From WVYX01 sp039592335 (lineage in GTDB: Bacteria > Gemmatimonadota > Gemmatimonadetes > Gemmatimonadales > GWC2-71-9): a stretch of DNA of 64,000 nucleotides. The position numbers and the translations under genes were made by a program. Shown here in pieces: positions 51,443 to 60,343 of the stretch (position 1 is the stretch's first letter; every line of letters starts with the position of its first letter). The DNA is taken from assembly GCA_039592335.1 (NCBI GenBank), contig JBDHBX010000008.1, positions 45,376-109,375 on the forward strand, in the 5' to 3' direction. The notes beneath the pieces were generated by a model. That model was given only the letters and a program-made list of their open reading frames with translations. It was not told the origin of the DNA and made no database searches.

Positions 51443-51508
51443 TCTCTTGTCTCCTGGTGAGTACTGGTGATTAAGGGAGTAGGGAATCTAATGTGTTGCC
51501 CCACGACT

Positions 51509-52519
51509 TCACCCGAGCCGCCTCGCCAGAAACCGTGCCGCCTCGCGCTCGGCCCAGAAGCGCGGCCGCCACGGCGGCCCCGTCACGAAGCCCACGTGTC
51601 CGCCGCGCTCGCTGATGCGCGCCTCGATCGTGGGATTCCGTTGCAGCGCCTCGCGGGGTACCGCCTCGGGCGGCACGAAGGGATCGTCGAGGGCGTGAAT
51701 CACCAGCGTGGGGACCGCGATCGCGCCGATAAACGGCGCCGAACTGGAGCGTCGGTAGTAGTCTTCCGCACCGGCGAAGCCGTGCAGCGGCGCAGTGGCG
51801 GCGTCGTCGAACTCGCGGAACGTGCGCGCGCGAAGGACGCGGTCCACGTCGACGTGCGGTCGCAGGAGGTCCAGTTTGCGCCGCACCTTGCGGTGCAGCC
51901 GCCGCACCAGGTACCGGCGATACACGCGGGAGAAGCCACGCTCGATCCACTCGGCACCGGCCGACAGATCGAACGGCACCGAGATCGCGGCTGCCGCGGT
52001 CGGTGTGCCGTCCGGGTGGCTCGACCCGCCGCGCTCGCCCAGGAACTTCAACAGCACGTTGCCACCGAGCGAGAACGCCGCTACTCCGAGTCGCCGCTCC
52101 GGGTGGCGGCGGCGGAGGAGGCGCAGCACGTGCGCCAGATCGCCCGTCTCTCCCGAGTGGTACATGCGGGGCAGGCGGTTGGGCTCGCCGCTGCAGGCGC
52201 GAAAGTTCATCCCCACGGCAGCCAGCCCCTCCCGCACGAGGGCACGGTATATCTCCAGCGCGTAGCCGGATTCGGCGCAACCCTCGAGGCCGTGCAGCAC
52301 CAGCACGAGCGGCGCCGCTTCCGCCGCGGCGCCGGTGGTTTCGGGGCGCTCCACCCAATCCAGGTCCAGGAAGTCGCCGTCGGGCAGCTCCACGCGCTCC
52401 CGATCCAACCGTACCCCTCGGTGGGAGCGCAGCAATCGGGCCCCCACGGTTTGCGCATGGGGGCCCGGAAGCCACCGGGCGGGCCGGAAACCCGCCGCCG
52501 AAGGTGCGTGGTCGGTCAG
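51509..52519 (-). CDS. YheT-type alpha/beta hydrolase (probable CTG start)
   Basis: A 336-residue alpha/beta hydrolase of the YheT/AbhD1-3 family. It has the family start FRPARWLPGPHAQTVGARLLR, LHGLEGCAESGYA (oxyanion side), nucleophile elbow AFSLGGNVLLK, acid in HALDDPFVP and His in GGHVGFVTG. No ATG or GTG fits the family N-terminus. A CTG at 52519, which overlaps the upstream TGA by 4 nt (CTGA), gives the expected length. Otherwise an upstream start would overlap the membrane-protein gene. Natural substrate of the family is not settled. Confidence 0.87.
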   Translation of the reverse strand: MTDHAPSAAGFRPARWLPGPHAQTVGARLLRSHRGVRLDRERVELPDGDFLDLDWVERPETTGAAAEAAPLVLVLHGLEGCAESGYALEIYRALVREGLAAVGMNFRACSGEPNRLPRMYHSGETGDLAHVLRLLRRRHPERRLGVAAFSLGGNVLLKFLGERGGSSHPDGTPTAAAAISVPFDLSAGAEWIERGFSRVYRRYLVRRLHRKVRRKLDLLRPHVDVDRVLRARTFREFDDAATAPLHGFAGAEDYYRRSSSAPFIGAIAVPTLVIHALDDPFVPPEAVPREALQRNPTIEARISERGGHVGFVTGPPWRPRFWAEREAARFLARRLG

Positions 52520-53427
52520 GGGTTGCCCGTCTCGACGGCCTCGGACGGATCGATACCCTGATCCACCTGGGAGTAGTCCAGCTCGCTGCCGCGGAGGCTG
52601 TGAGGAATGAGGTACACCACGAGCGTTACCACGGTCGCCAGCAGCACCGTCACCCGGGCGAGCGGCACGTTCCGGGTGGCCTTCCACCCAAGCGCGGCAC
52701 ACGCCACCACCCACACCAGCCACATGATGAGGGTCTTGTTGTCGGTGAGGTCGTAGCCGAACGGGAAGCCGGTCCAGAAGGCGCCGAACGCATACTCCTG
52801 CACGATCGGCCCCAGAATCAGGCCGCCGAGCGTCATGGTCCCAAGCGTCACCCAGGCGAGTCGGCGCATCCCCGGCGGATCGAACAGCGCGGCCAGACCC
52901 GCACGGATCCCCACCAACACGGCGATGAACATGAAGAGCACGTGCGGTAGTAGCACGGCCGCCGGCACCGGAGCGCGGTACCGCATCACCACGGTCTCAT
53001 CGCGTCCCGGAATCCAGCGACCGCCATCCGGCGTGTCCAGTACGACGTAGTACTCCAGCTTTCCGGCAGCCGGCTGTACCGGGAGCCGCGCGGCGAGCTC
53101 CCCGTCCTCGACGGAGAGCGGCAGCGTCGTGAACTCCTCGTTCGTGGGATACCGCCGGTAGATCAGACCACCCGAGACGTCCTGCCCTGGGTTGGGAATC
53201 GCCACGCGGGTGCCCTCGGTGGTCACGCCGCTGCGCGGCACGCGGTAACGGTAGCGCTCGCCGGCCACGGCAAACTCGCCCCGCAGCGGGTGCGTCGGGC
53301 CCGTGAGCCGCTGGTACACCGCCGATCCCAGCATCAGGACCACCGCCACGACCCACAGCGCGACACCGAGCCATCGACCCCTCGTCCGAGACGCTCCCTC
53401 CAGCCCAGCATGCCCGTGCATACCCAT
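52516..53427 (-). CDS. Membrane protein of unknown function with periplasmic domain
   Basis: A 303-residue protein: TM1 (about residues 19-40), a periplasmic beta-rich domain of about 120 residues (VAGERYRYRVPRSGVTTEG, LPVQPAAGKLEYYVVL) and four further TM helices from about 155. The last loop ends YLIPHSLRGSELDYSQVD. I recall similar proteins in Bacteroidota and Gemmatimonadota genomes but no function. An SD GGTGAGGT precedes ATG 53427. Its stop overlaps the YheT-type gene by 4 nt. Confidence 0.8.
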   Translation of the reverse strand: MGMHGHAGLEGASRTRGRWLGVALWVVAVVLMLGSAVYQRLTGPTHPLRGEFAVAGERYRYRVPRSGVTTEGTRVAIPNPGQDVSGGLIYRRYPTNEEFTTLPLSVEDGELAARLPVQPAAGKLEYYVVLDTPDGGRWIPGRDETVVMRYRAPVPAAVLLPHVLFMFIAVLVGIRAGLAALFDPPGMRRLAWVTLGTMTLGGLILGPIVQEYAFGAFWTGFPFGYDLTDNKTLIMWLVWVVACAALGWKATRNVPLARVTVLLATVVTLVVYLIPHSLRGSELDYSQVDQGIDPSEAVETGNP

Positions 53428-53480
53428 ACCTCACCTCTGTTCGAGTTCGAAGAGCCCGAAACCTAGTTGTTCGTCGCTCG

Positions 53481-54233
53481 CTATGCCTTCGTTTCCCGCA
53501 GGAGTCGACGACGCCGGGGCTCCGGGAAGCGCTCGATGGCATACCGCACCGTGGTCCGGGGAATCGCCGGCCCGTGCTGCCGCAGGAAACGCTCGAGCCG
53601 GGACATGTCGGTCTTCCCGGCCTCGCGCAGCAGCCAGCCGCACGCCTTGTGCATGAGATCCTCAGGGTCGGCCAGGAGACCGGCCACCAGGGCGTAGGCC
53701 TGGTCGAGTCGCTCCCCCTTGCGTACCAGGGGCACGAAGGTGACGACGGCGGCACGGCGCAGCCACTGGCTGCGCGCCCTGCCCCAGCGGATCAGCCGTG
53801 GCTCGAGCTGGGGGTACCGCACCACCAGCGGCGTGAGCACCATGGGAGCCACCGAGTCGACCGCCGCCCAGTTGCATAAGTGACCATCTGCCAACCACTT
53901 CCGGGCCGTGGCGAGAAGCGACCTGGGGTAGGCGGCGCGGTAGCGGCTCAATACCGTCAGCCCCAGGCCCTTGGCCTCGAGGTAGCGGTCCCGCACCATC
54001 AGGTCGGCGAAGGCGACCGCATCGGCCACATGCCACGTCGGGGCAACCCGCTGGTACAGCTCCCGCGCCAGGTCGCGTACCGGGGTCGTCTTAACACCCA
54101 GCAGGGCGACCTCGTCATCCTTCTTGAAATAGGTCCGGAATCCGCGGGCGGACTCCGGATCGGCCATGGCGCGGAGCCGGGTCCGGGCGTGCCTGGCGAG
54201 CGCCGCAGCGGTGGGGGATTTCCCGGGTGCCAT
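53481..54233 (-). CDS. DNA alkylation repair protein (AlkD-like HEAT repeat)
   Basis: A 250-residue DNA_alkylation family protein; AlkD members remove 3- or 7-methylpurines and bulky adducts. The helical HEAT-like repeats are seen throughout, with the family motifs LCNWAAVDSVAP, RRAAVVTFVPLVRKG and MHKACGWLLREAGK. The catalytic Asp of AlkD corresponds to the Asp of NWAAVDSVA. No signal peptide. The gene sits between a membrane protein and the barrel protein and is probably monocistronic. Confidence 0.88.
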   Translation of the reverse strand: MAPGKSPTAAALARHARTRLRAMADPESARGFRTYFKKDDEVALLGVKTTPVRDLARELYQRVAPTWHVADAVAFADLMVRDRYLEAKGLGLTVLSRYRAAYPRSLLATARKWLADGHLCNWAAVDSVAPMVLTPLVVRYPQLEPRLIRWGRARSQWLRRAAVVTFVPLVRKGERLDQAYALVAGLLADPEDLMHKACGWLLREAGKTDMSRLERFLRQHGPAIPRTTVRYAIERFPEPRRRRLLRETKA

Positions 54234-54363
54234 GAGCGGGATACCCTCGTGGAGGATTCCTGCCCTACTCTACACCTGAGCGGCCGCCGCAGCCAACCGC
54301 CAGGCGGAACATTTGCCTTTCTCGTATGTTCTATATGACTGGTAGAGCCTCCGTGGGGACTGG

Positions 54364-57300
54364 ATGAGCATGAGACGTGGACTGTTGACGGCAGCAAGCA
54401 TCGCGCTCGTGGGAGCGGGCCTCTTCGGCTTCGCGCCCGCGGCCGAGGCGCAGTACTTCGGCCGCAACAAGGTGCAGTACGAGAATCTCGACTTCGAGGT
54501 TCTCAAGACCGAGCACTTCGACATCTACTACTACGAGGAAGAGGACGTCGCAATCGAGTACGCGGCCCTCATGGCCGAGCGCTGGTACGCTCGGCTCTCC
54601 CGCTTGCTGAACCACGACCTCTCGGGCCGCCAGCCCCTGATCATGTACGCCAGCGGCCCCCACTTCCGGCAGACCAATACCCTGCAGGGTGACATCAGCG
54701 AGGCCACCGGCGGCGTCACCGAGATCCTGAAGCGGCGCATCGTGCTGCCCTTCTCGGGGCCGCTCCCCGAGACCGATCACGTACTGGGCCATGAGCTCGT
54801 ACACGCGTTCCAGTTCGACATCACGGGCGAAGGTGGCGGGATCGCCAAGGCCGGCGTGCCCAGCATCATGCGGTATCCCCTGTGGTTCACGGAGGGCATG
54901 GCGGAGTACCTCTCCGTGGGGCCGCGGGACGCCAACACGGCCATGTGGATGCGGGACGCGGTGCGCGCTCCCCTGCCCGACCTGCAACGGCTGAGCGATC
55001 CCCGAATCTTTCCGTACCGCTACGGACAGGCGCTCTGGTCCTACATCGCGGGACGGTGGGGCGACGACGCCGTGGGCCGGATCCTGAAGGCCTCCCGGAC
55101 CGCCGGCGGCGCGCCCATGGCTTTTGGGCGTGTGCTGCGGATGGCACCCGACTCGGTGATCTTCGGGTGGCACCAGGCGATGCGCTCGTATTACGAGCCG
55201 TTGGAGGACGTCACGGGGCGCGCGGGCGACTACGGGCGCCCGGTCATCACGCCCTTCTCCTCGGGGGGCCGCCTCAACGTGGGGCCCGCGCTCTCGCCGG
55301 ACGGGAGCCGCGTCGTGTTCATCTCGGAGCGCGATCTATTCTCCATCGACATCTTCCTCGCGGACGCGTTCACCGGCCAGATCATTCGCAAGATTACCAG
55401 GAACGACGTCAACCCGCACTTCGAGAGCTTGCAGTTCATCTACACGTCGGGCGCCTGGGACTATGAGGGGCGGCGGTTTGCGTTCGGCGCGGTGGCCAAG
55501 GGTCGCCCGGTCCTCACGATCATCGAGCCGGAGTCGGGCGACAAGCTGAAGGAAGTGAAGTTCAAGGAGTTAGGGGAGATCTACACCCCGACCTGGTCGC
55601 CGGACGGACGGTACATCGCGTTTTCGGCGCTGGTCGGTGGATTCTCCGACCTGTTCATGTACGATCTGGAGGAAGACCAGCTCCTGCGCCTCACCAACGA
55701 CGTGTATGGTGACCTGCAGCCCGCGTGGTCGCCCGACGGGAGTCAGATCGCGTTCGTCACCGACCGGTTCGGTACCGGCGTCTCGAGCTTGATGTATGGC
55801 GACTACCGACTGGCCCTGATGGATCCAAGAACCATGGCCATTCGGCCGGTCGTCGCCTTCCCCGAAGGGAAGCACATCAATCCGCAGTGGACGCCCGACG
55901 CGAGCAGCCTGTACTTCGTCTCCGACCACAACGGGATCCCCAACGTCTACCGCACGGACCTGGCCACCAACGAGCTGTTCCAGGTGACCAACATGTTCAC
56001 GGGGGTCAGCGGTATCGCCGGCATCAGCCCGGCCATCAGCGTGGCTGCGGAGACCGGTGACCTGGCCATCACGGTGTACGAGGAGGACGCCAACTCGATC
56101 TACCTGCTGGAGGACCCCGACGTGCTGGTGGGTGGTCCCGTCTTTGCGGACTTCGCCATCGACCCGGCCGCACTGCCACCCGCGGAGCGCCTCACGGACG
56201 ACGTGCCGAGCCTGCTCGCCAACGCGTTCTACGGGCTGCCGCGGGATCGCGAGAGCTTCGAGATGGCCGACTACAAGCCGAAGTTCGCGCTCGATTACAT
56301 TGGCCAGCCGTCACTCGCCGTCGGGGCCGACCGATACGGGACGTACATCGCCGGCGGCGCGTCCTTCTTCTTCAGCGACATGCTGGGCGGCCACAACCTG
56401 GCCACCGCCATCGAGATCCGGGGCAGTTTCAGGGACATCGGCGGACTCGTCGGATACACGAACATGAGCAAGCGGCTGAACTGGGGCATGAACCTGCAGC
56501 AGACTCCCTACATCACCGGCCAGGCGTTCCTGTTCGAGGATACCACGGCGCTCGGCGACACCGTCCTCGTCGAGCGGACCGTGATCCAGCGGCAGACGTT
56601 CCGCCAGGTGGGGGGGATCGCCGCCTATCCGCTCAACCGCGCCCAGCGACTCGAGCTGAACGGCCGCTTCCTCAACATCGGCTACAGCACCGAGGCGAAG
56701 GATCGGATCTTCGACCGGTTTTCACTGAACCAGATCGGCGAGGCCGAGAGCGACCTCCTCGCTCCCAATGATCTGAACCTGTTCCAGGCGAGCGTCGCGC
56801 TGGTGTACGACAACTCCCTGTTCGGGATCACCAGCCCGATGCTGGGGCAGCGCTATCGGTTGGAGTTCGGGGGGACGTACAACGACCTCGACTATGTCAC
56901 GGGGGTGGCGGACTACCGTAGGTATTTCATGCCGGTCCGGCCGTTCACCCTCGCCTTCCGCGTCCTCCACAACGGGCGCTACGGCCCGGACGCCGACACG
57001 CTGACCCTTGCGCCGTTATACCTGGGGTACGACGGCATCGTGCGAGGCTACGAGTTCAGCTCGTTCGACTTCGGCGTGTGTGCCGCGAGCGGCGGCTTCG
57101 TCGGGAGCGAGGGAGTCGCGACGTGCGCCCCCTACGACAACCTGTTCGGCTCGAGGATGATGCTGGCCAACCTGGAGTTACGGTTCCCGCCGCTCGGGGT
57201 GCTCGGCGTCGGCGACGGCCTGTTCGGGTACCTCCCAATCGAGGCGTACATCTTCGGCGACGGCGGGCTGGCATGGTATGGTGAGGACCAGCGCACGCTA

Positions 57301-57480
57301 ACCCCGGGCTTCGACGATCGGGCCTGGTGGGATGGTGGCGAGAGCCGACCCATCTTCAGCATGGGCGGCGGCCTCCGGATGAACTTCTTCGGGTTCCTGG
57401 TGCTCGGAGTGCACTACGTCTACCCGTTCAATAGGCCGAAGGGCGGACACTTCCAGTTCACGTTCATCCCGGGGTTCTAG
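54364..57480 (+). CDS. Outer-membrane protein: gluzincin-like protease, TolB propeller and Omp85-like barrel
   Basis: A 1038-residue exported protein. Signal peptide about residues 1-29. Residues about 50-280 look like a peptidase MA-type gluzincin: HELVH at 143-147 and a third ligand Glu177 in WFTEGMAEYL. Residues about 300-600 form a PD40/TolB-like beta-propeller (YTPTWSPDGRYIAFSA, LQPAWSPDGSQIAFVT). Residues about 640-1038 are a beta-barrel with alternating strands and a terminal aromatic Phe (FTFIPGF), the Omp85/BamA-like outer-membrane signal. The order protease-propeller-barrel in one chain is seen directly; the role, perhaps surface proteolysis or export, is inferred. The promoter region 54300-54345 is AT-rich. 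Confidence 0.85.
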   Translation: MSMRRGLLTAASIALVGAGLFGFAPAAEAQYFGRNKVQYENLDFEVLKTEHFDIYYYEEEDVAIEYAALMAERWYARLSRLLNHDLSGRQPLIMYASGPHFRQTNTLQGDISEATGGVTEILKRRIVLPFSGPLPETDHVLGHELVHAFQFDITGEGGGIAKAGVPSIMRYPLWFTEGMAEYLSVGPRDANTAMWMRDAVRAPLPDLQRLSDPRIFPYRYGQALWSYIAGRWGDDAVGRILKASRTAGGAPMAFGRVLRMAPDSVIFGWHQAMRSYYEPLEDVTGRAGDYGRPVITPFSSGGRLNVGPALSPDGSRVVFISERDLFSIDIFLADAFTGQIIRKITRNDVNPHFESLQFIYTSGAWDYEGRRFAFGAVAKGRPVLTIIEPESGDKLKEVKFKELGEIYTPTWSPDGRYIAFSALVGGFSDLFMYDLEEDQLLRLTNDVYGDLQPAWSPDGSQIAFVTDRFGTGVSSLMYGDYRLALMDPRTMAIRPVVAFPEGKHINPQWTPDASSLYFVSDHNGIPNVYRTDLATNELFQVTNMFTGVSGIAGISPAISVAAETGDLAITVYEEDANSIYLLEDPDVLVGGPVFADFAIDPAALPPAERLTDDVPSLLANAFYGLPRDRESFEMADYKPKFALDYIGQPSLAVGADRYGTYIAGGASFFFSDMLGGHNLATAIEIRGSFRDIGGLVGYTNMSKRLNWGMNLQQTPYITGQAFLFEDTTALGDTVLVERTVIQRQTFRQVGGIAAYPLNRAQRLELNGRFLNIGYSTEAKDRIFDRFSLNQIGEAESDLLAPNDLNLFQASVALVYDNSLFGITSPMLGQRYRLEFGGTYNDLDYVTGVADYRRYFMPVRPFTLAFRVLHNGRYGPDADTLTLAPLYLGYDGIVRGYEFSSFDFGVCAASGGFVGSEGVATCAPYDNLFGSRMMLANLELRFPPLGVLGVGDGLFGYLPIEAYIFGDGGLAWYGEDQRTLTPGFDDRAWWDGGESRPIFSMGGGLRMNFFGFLVLGVHYVYPFNRPKGGHFQFTFIPGF

Positions 57481-57485
57481 GGCAC

Positions 57486-58550
57486 TCACCCGTCGGGCCA
57501 GCGCTCCTTCTGCCGCGCCTCCAGCACCCGCTCCACTCTCCGCACGGCGGCGTGTAGCGGCGACTCGTCGCGCTCGGACGCCTCGGCGAAGATCTCGTCC
57601 AGCGCCCGCTCGAACCGCCGAACGCGCTCGCGGATCTCCTCCTCCGTGTGCTCGCCACGCCCCAGCAGGGGGAGGGCCGTCGCCCCACCGGCGTTGATCA
57701 CGTAATCCGGCGCGTAGAGAATCCCGCGCGCGTGCAGGCGCTCCGCGTCCTCCGGCTCGGCCAGCTGGTTGTTGGCGGAGCCTGCCACGATGCGGCACTG
57801 CAGCACCGGAACCGTGCCGGCGTTCAGCGTGGCCCCCACCGCACAGGGTGCGTACACGTCACACGCCGTCTCGTACACCCGCTCGGCAGCCACCACATCG
57901 GCGCCGACCTCAGCCGCCACCGCCGTGGCGCGCTCGCCATCGATGTCGCTCACCAGGATGCGGGCTCCCGACTCCTGCAGCAGCCGCGCAAGCGGGATCC
58001 CCACGTCACCGACGCCCTCGATCAACACGGAGCGGTCCGCGAGCTGATTCTCACCAAACACCTGTCGCACCGCAGAGCGCATCCCCGCCCACACGCCGAG
58101 CGCCGTGTACGGCCCGGGATCGGCCGTCTCTCCCTGCCGGGTCCCACCGTGCACGTAGCGGGTCTCACGCGCGATCACCGCCATGTCCTCGGGCGTCGTT
58201 CCGAGATCGGGGCCGCAGGCGTACGCCCCCTTGAGCGAGTCGATGAGCCGGCCAAAGCGGCGAAACAGGGCTTCCCGCTCCCGCCCCTCCAGGCGCCGCG
58301 GGACCGCCAGGACGCTCTTTCCCCCACCGAGGTCGAACCCGATCGTGGCCCACTTGTACGTCATGCCCTCGGCGAGGCGCATGGCATCCTGCAGTGCCTC
58401 CTCGGGACTGCCGTACACCTTCATGCGACAGCCACCCATAGCAGCGCCGAGCGTCGTGTCGTGAATGGCGATGAACATCCACGTCTGGGCCACGTGGTCG
58501 TACCGCGCGACGACCGACTCGCCCGACCAGGCTTCGATGAGCTTCTGCAT
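57486..58550 (-). CDS. Glu/Leu/Phe/Val dehydrogenase (leucine dehydrogenase type)
   Basis: NAD-dependent oxidative deaminase of branched-chain or aromatic amino acids (354 residues). N-terminal domain shows the conserved GGCRMKVY, Lys in MTYKWATIGFDLGGGKSVL, CGPDLGTTPEDM; the Rossmann domain has IEGVGDVGIPLARLL and ends APDYVINAGG. The length is that of leucine dehydrogenase, not the larger glutamate dehydrogenase. A TAGCTT box lies 8 nt before the ATG. It converges with the barrel gene 5 bp away and diverges from the secreted gene at 58598 across 47 bp. Confidence 0.93.
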   Translation of the reverse strand: MQKLIEAWSGESVVARYDHVAQTWMFIAIHDTTLGAAMGGCRMKVYGSPEEALQDAMRLAEGMTYKWATIGFDLGGGKSVLAVPRRLEGREREALFRRFGRLIDSLKGAYACGPDLGTTPEDMAVIARETRYVHGGTRQGETADPGPYTALGVWAGMRSAVRQVFGENQLADRSVLIEGVGDVGIPLARLLQESGARILVSDIDGERATAVAAEVGADVVAAERVYETACDVYAPCAVGATLNAGTVPVLQCRIVAGSANNQLAEPEDAERLHARGILYAPDYVINAGGATALPLLGRGEHTEEEIRERVRRFERALDEIFAEASERDESPLHAAVRRVERVLEARQKERWPDG

Positions 58551-58558
58551 GGAGCGCA

Positions 58559-58564
58559 AAGCTA
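58559..58564 (-). promoter_or_regulatory. Candidate leaderless -10 box (TAGCTT) for the dehydrogenase
   Basis: TAGCTT ends exactly 8 nt before the ATG at 58550 within a 47-bp divergent region. The same hexamer and spacing precede the hydrolase at 10102. Promoter role inferred. Confidence 0.55.
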
Positions 58565-58585
58565 GCTGCCGCCCCGGGCGCGCGG

Positions 58586-58591
58586 TAGACT
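58586..58591 (+). promoter_or_regulatory. Candidate -10 box (TAGACT) for the secreted hypothetical gene
   Basis: TAGACT ends 6 nt before the ATG at 58598, leaving no space for a leader. Both divergent genes of this 47-bp region thus have a TAnnnT hexamer next to the start codon. Confidence 0.4.
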
Positions 58592-58597
58592 TCGCGC

Positions 58598-60343
58598 ATG
58601 AGGCGGCTCCTCGCACTGTTTGGCGTCGCGGTCGTGCAGCTCGCGAATCCCGGCAACATCGCCGTGGGGCAGCAGCAGCGTCCCGATTCGCAGCACGTGC
58701 TGGACGACACGCGGTCGGCTCAGCGTCGCTTTGAGCGGGTGCGGCGGCAGCATCTCCCGTCCACGCCCGGCGGCGTGGGCAGCTCGTGTGATGAGCGAGT
58801 CGGACGCTTCTGCTTCTGGCACGACGAGGATCCACCGTGGGAGCCCGCCCCGGAGGACCCCCGCATCACGCAGGCGCGCGAGCGGCTCCTGCACGAGTTG
58901 GATTCGGCGGCGGGGCACCTTCCGGCCGACGAATGGGTCGCCGGTCAGCGCGTGCGATACCTGGTCGAGGCCCAACGCTGGGATGGTGCACTGCAGGTCG
59001 CGCGCGGCTGCCGCGCCGCGCCGTGGAGGTGCGGCTTGCTCGAGGGATTCGTGCACCACACAAGCGGGGACTTCGCCGCTGCCGACTCGGTGTTCGACGC
59101 GGCGCTGGCCGACAGCCCCGAGGAATTGCGCTGCGACTGGACCGATCTCTCAAAGCTGCTGGACGGCGATCTCGAACCCTCGTACCGCGACGCGTCCTGC
59201 GCCGATCGCCTTGCCGCCAACCGCCGCATCTGGTGGCTCGCCGATCCGCTGTACCTCGTGCCCGGAAACGAGCGACGCACCGAGCACCTCGCCCGGATCG
59301 TGGTAGTCCGTTTCATGCAGGATGCCGACAACGCGTACGGTATCCCCTGGGGGCGTGACAACCGAGAGCTCACCATGCGGTACGGGTGGACCGTAGGGTG
59401 GGAGCGCGTGCGCTTCGGGAGAAGCTCGCTGAATATGCGTCCCGAGGTGACAGGGCATCACGCACCGGGGAGCAAGCACTTCATTCCGCCACGGGAGTAC
59501 GTCAACGACGCCACCGGCATCGTGCCCGCGGAGTGGGAGCTCGAGCCCAACCGCCCTCGCACCCGATACGCGCCGCGCTACGCCCGCGAGTTCGGACAGC
59601 TGGAGCCACAGGTGGCCGTGTTTCGCCGTGGGGACTCGGTGCTGGTCGTAGCGGCGTTCGACGTACAGGAGATGCGGGAGGTGCGGGCATCGGCCGACTC
59701 GTCAGCCGTGGCAGACAGCAGCATCGACGTCGCGCTCGTGTTGGCGCGCGATGAGCACGCCGCACCTGTCGTCGTTCAGGCGCGGGAGCGCGGCGAGGCG
59801 GCACGTCTGTTGGGTCGTACTCCGCACGCCGGCGCTCTGCTGAGTGTGGAGGCGCTCTACCGCGCCGACAGTGTGGCCGCCCGGGAGCGGTACTGGCTCG
59901 CCAGGCAACCGGACCACGGCGGTCTCCGTCTATCCGACCTCCTTCTCATCGACGCCGACTCGCTCCCCAACACGCTGGAGGAGGCTGCGCTGCTGGCCCG
60001 CCCCAGTGCCACCTTCGCACCCGGCGAGATCATCGACGTCTACTGGGAGGTGTACGGGATCCCGGCCGGCGCGTCGGGCGTCGTCTCGCTGACGGTGGTC
60101 AAGCAGGGGAAGAGCTTCTTCCGCAAGGCGGTGGAGTTCCTCGGTCTCGCCGGAGGGGACAACCCCACCATCCGCCTCCAGTGGACCGACGCACCGGGGG
60201 TCACGCTGGGTGGGGTCGGGCGCTCGGTCTCGCTCCAGCTTCCCGAGGAGCAGGACGGACGCTACACCCTCCGGCTCGAGGCGGTTCTGGCCTCGGGAGA
60301 GCAGACGGTGACCACGAAACAGATCCTGGTGGAGGAACCATGA
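58598..60343 (+). CDS. Secreted hypothetical protein, 581 residues
   Basis: Signal peptide about residues 1-25. The N-terminal third is helical with a TPR-like repeat (LVEAQRWDGALQVARGC...GLLEGFVHHTSGDFAAADSVFDAAL) and several cysteines. The central region has WxxGWERVR-type sequence and a Pro-rich part, and the C-terminal 200 residues look beta-rich (IDVYWEVYGIPAGASGVVSLTV), resembling the last part of GWxTD-domain proteins common in Gemmatimonadota and relatives. I do not recognise a known family. Its stop overlaps the TPR lipoprotein start (ATGA), so the two form an operon. Confidence 0.75.
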   Translation: MRRLLALFGVAVVQLANPGNIAVGQQQRPDSQHVLDDTRSAQRRFERVRRQHLPSTPGGVGSSCDERVGRFCFWHDEDPPWEPAPEDPRITQARERLLHELDSAAGHLPADEWVAGQRVRYLVEAQRWDGALQVARGCRAAPWRCGLLEGFVHHTSGDFAAADSVFDAALADSPEELRCDWTDLSKLLDGDLEPSYRDASCADRLAANRRIWWLADPLYLVPGNERRTEHLARIVVVRFMQDADNAYGIPWGRDNRELTMRYGWTVGWERVRFGRSSLNMRPEVTGHHAPGSKHFIPPREYVNDATGIVPAEWELEPNRPRTRYAPRYAREFGQLEPQVAVFRRGDSVLVVAAFDVQEMREVRASADSSAVADSSIDVALVLARDEHAAPVVVQARERGEAARLLGRTPHAGALLSVEALYRADSVAARERYWLARQPDHGGLRLSDLLLIDADSLPNTLEEAALLARPSATFAPGEIIDVYWEVYGIPAGASGVVSLTVVKQGKSFFRKAVEFLGLAGGDNPTIRLQWTDAPGVTLGGVGRSVSLQLPEEQDGRYTLRLEAVLASGEQTVTTKQILVEEP

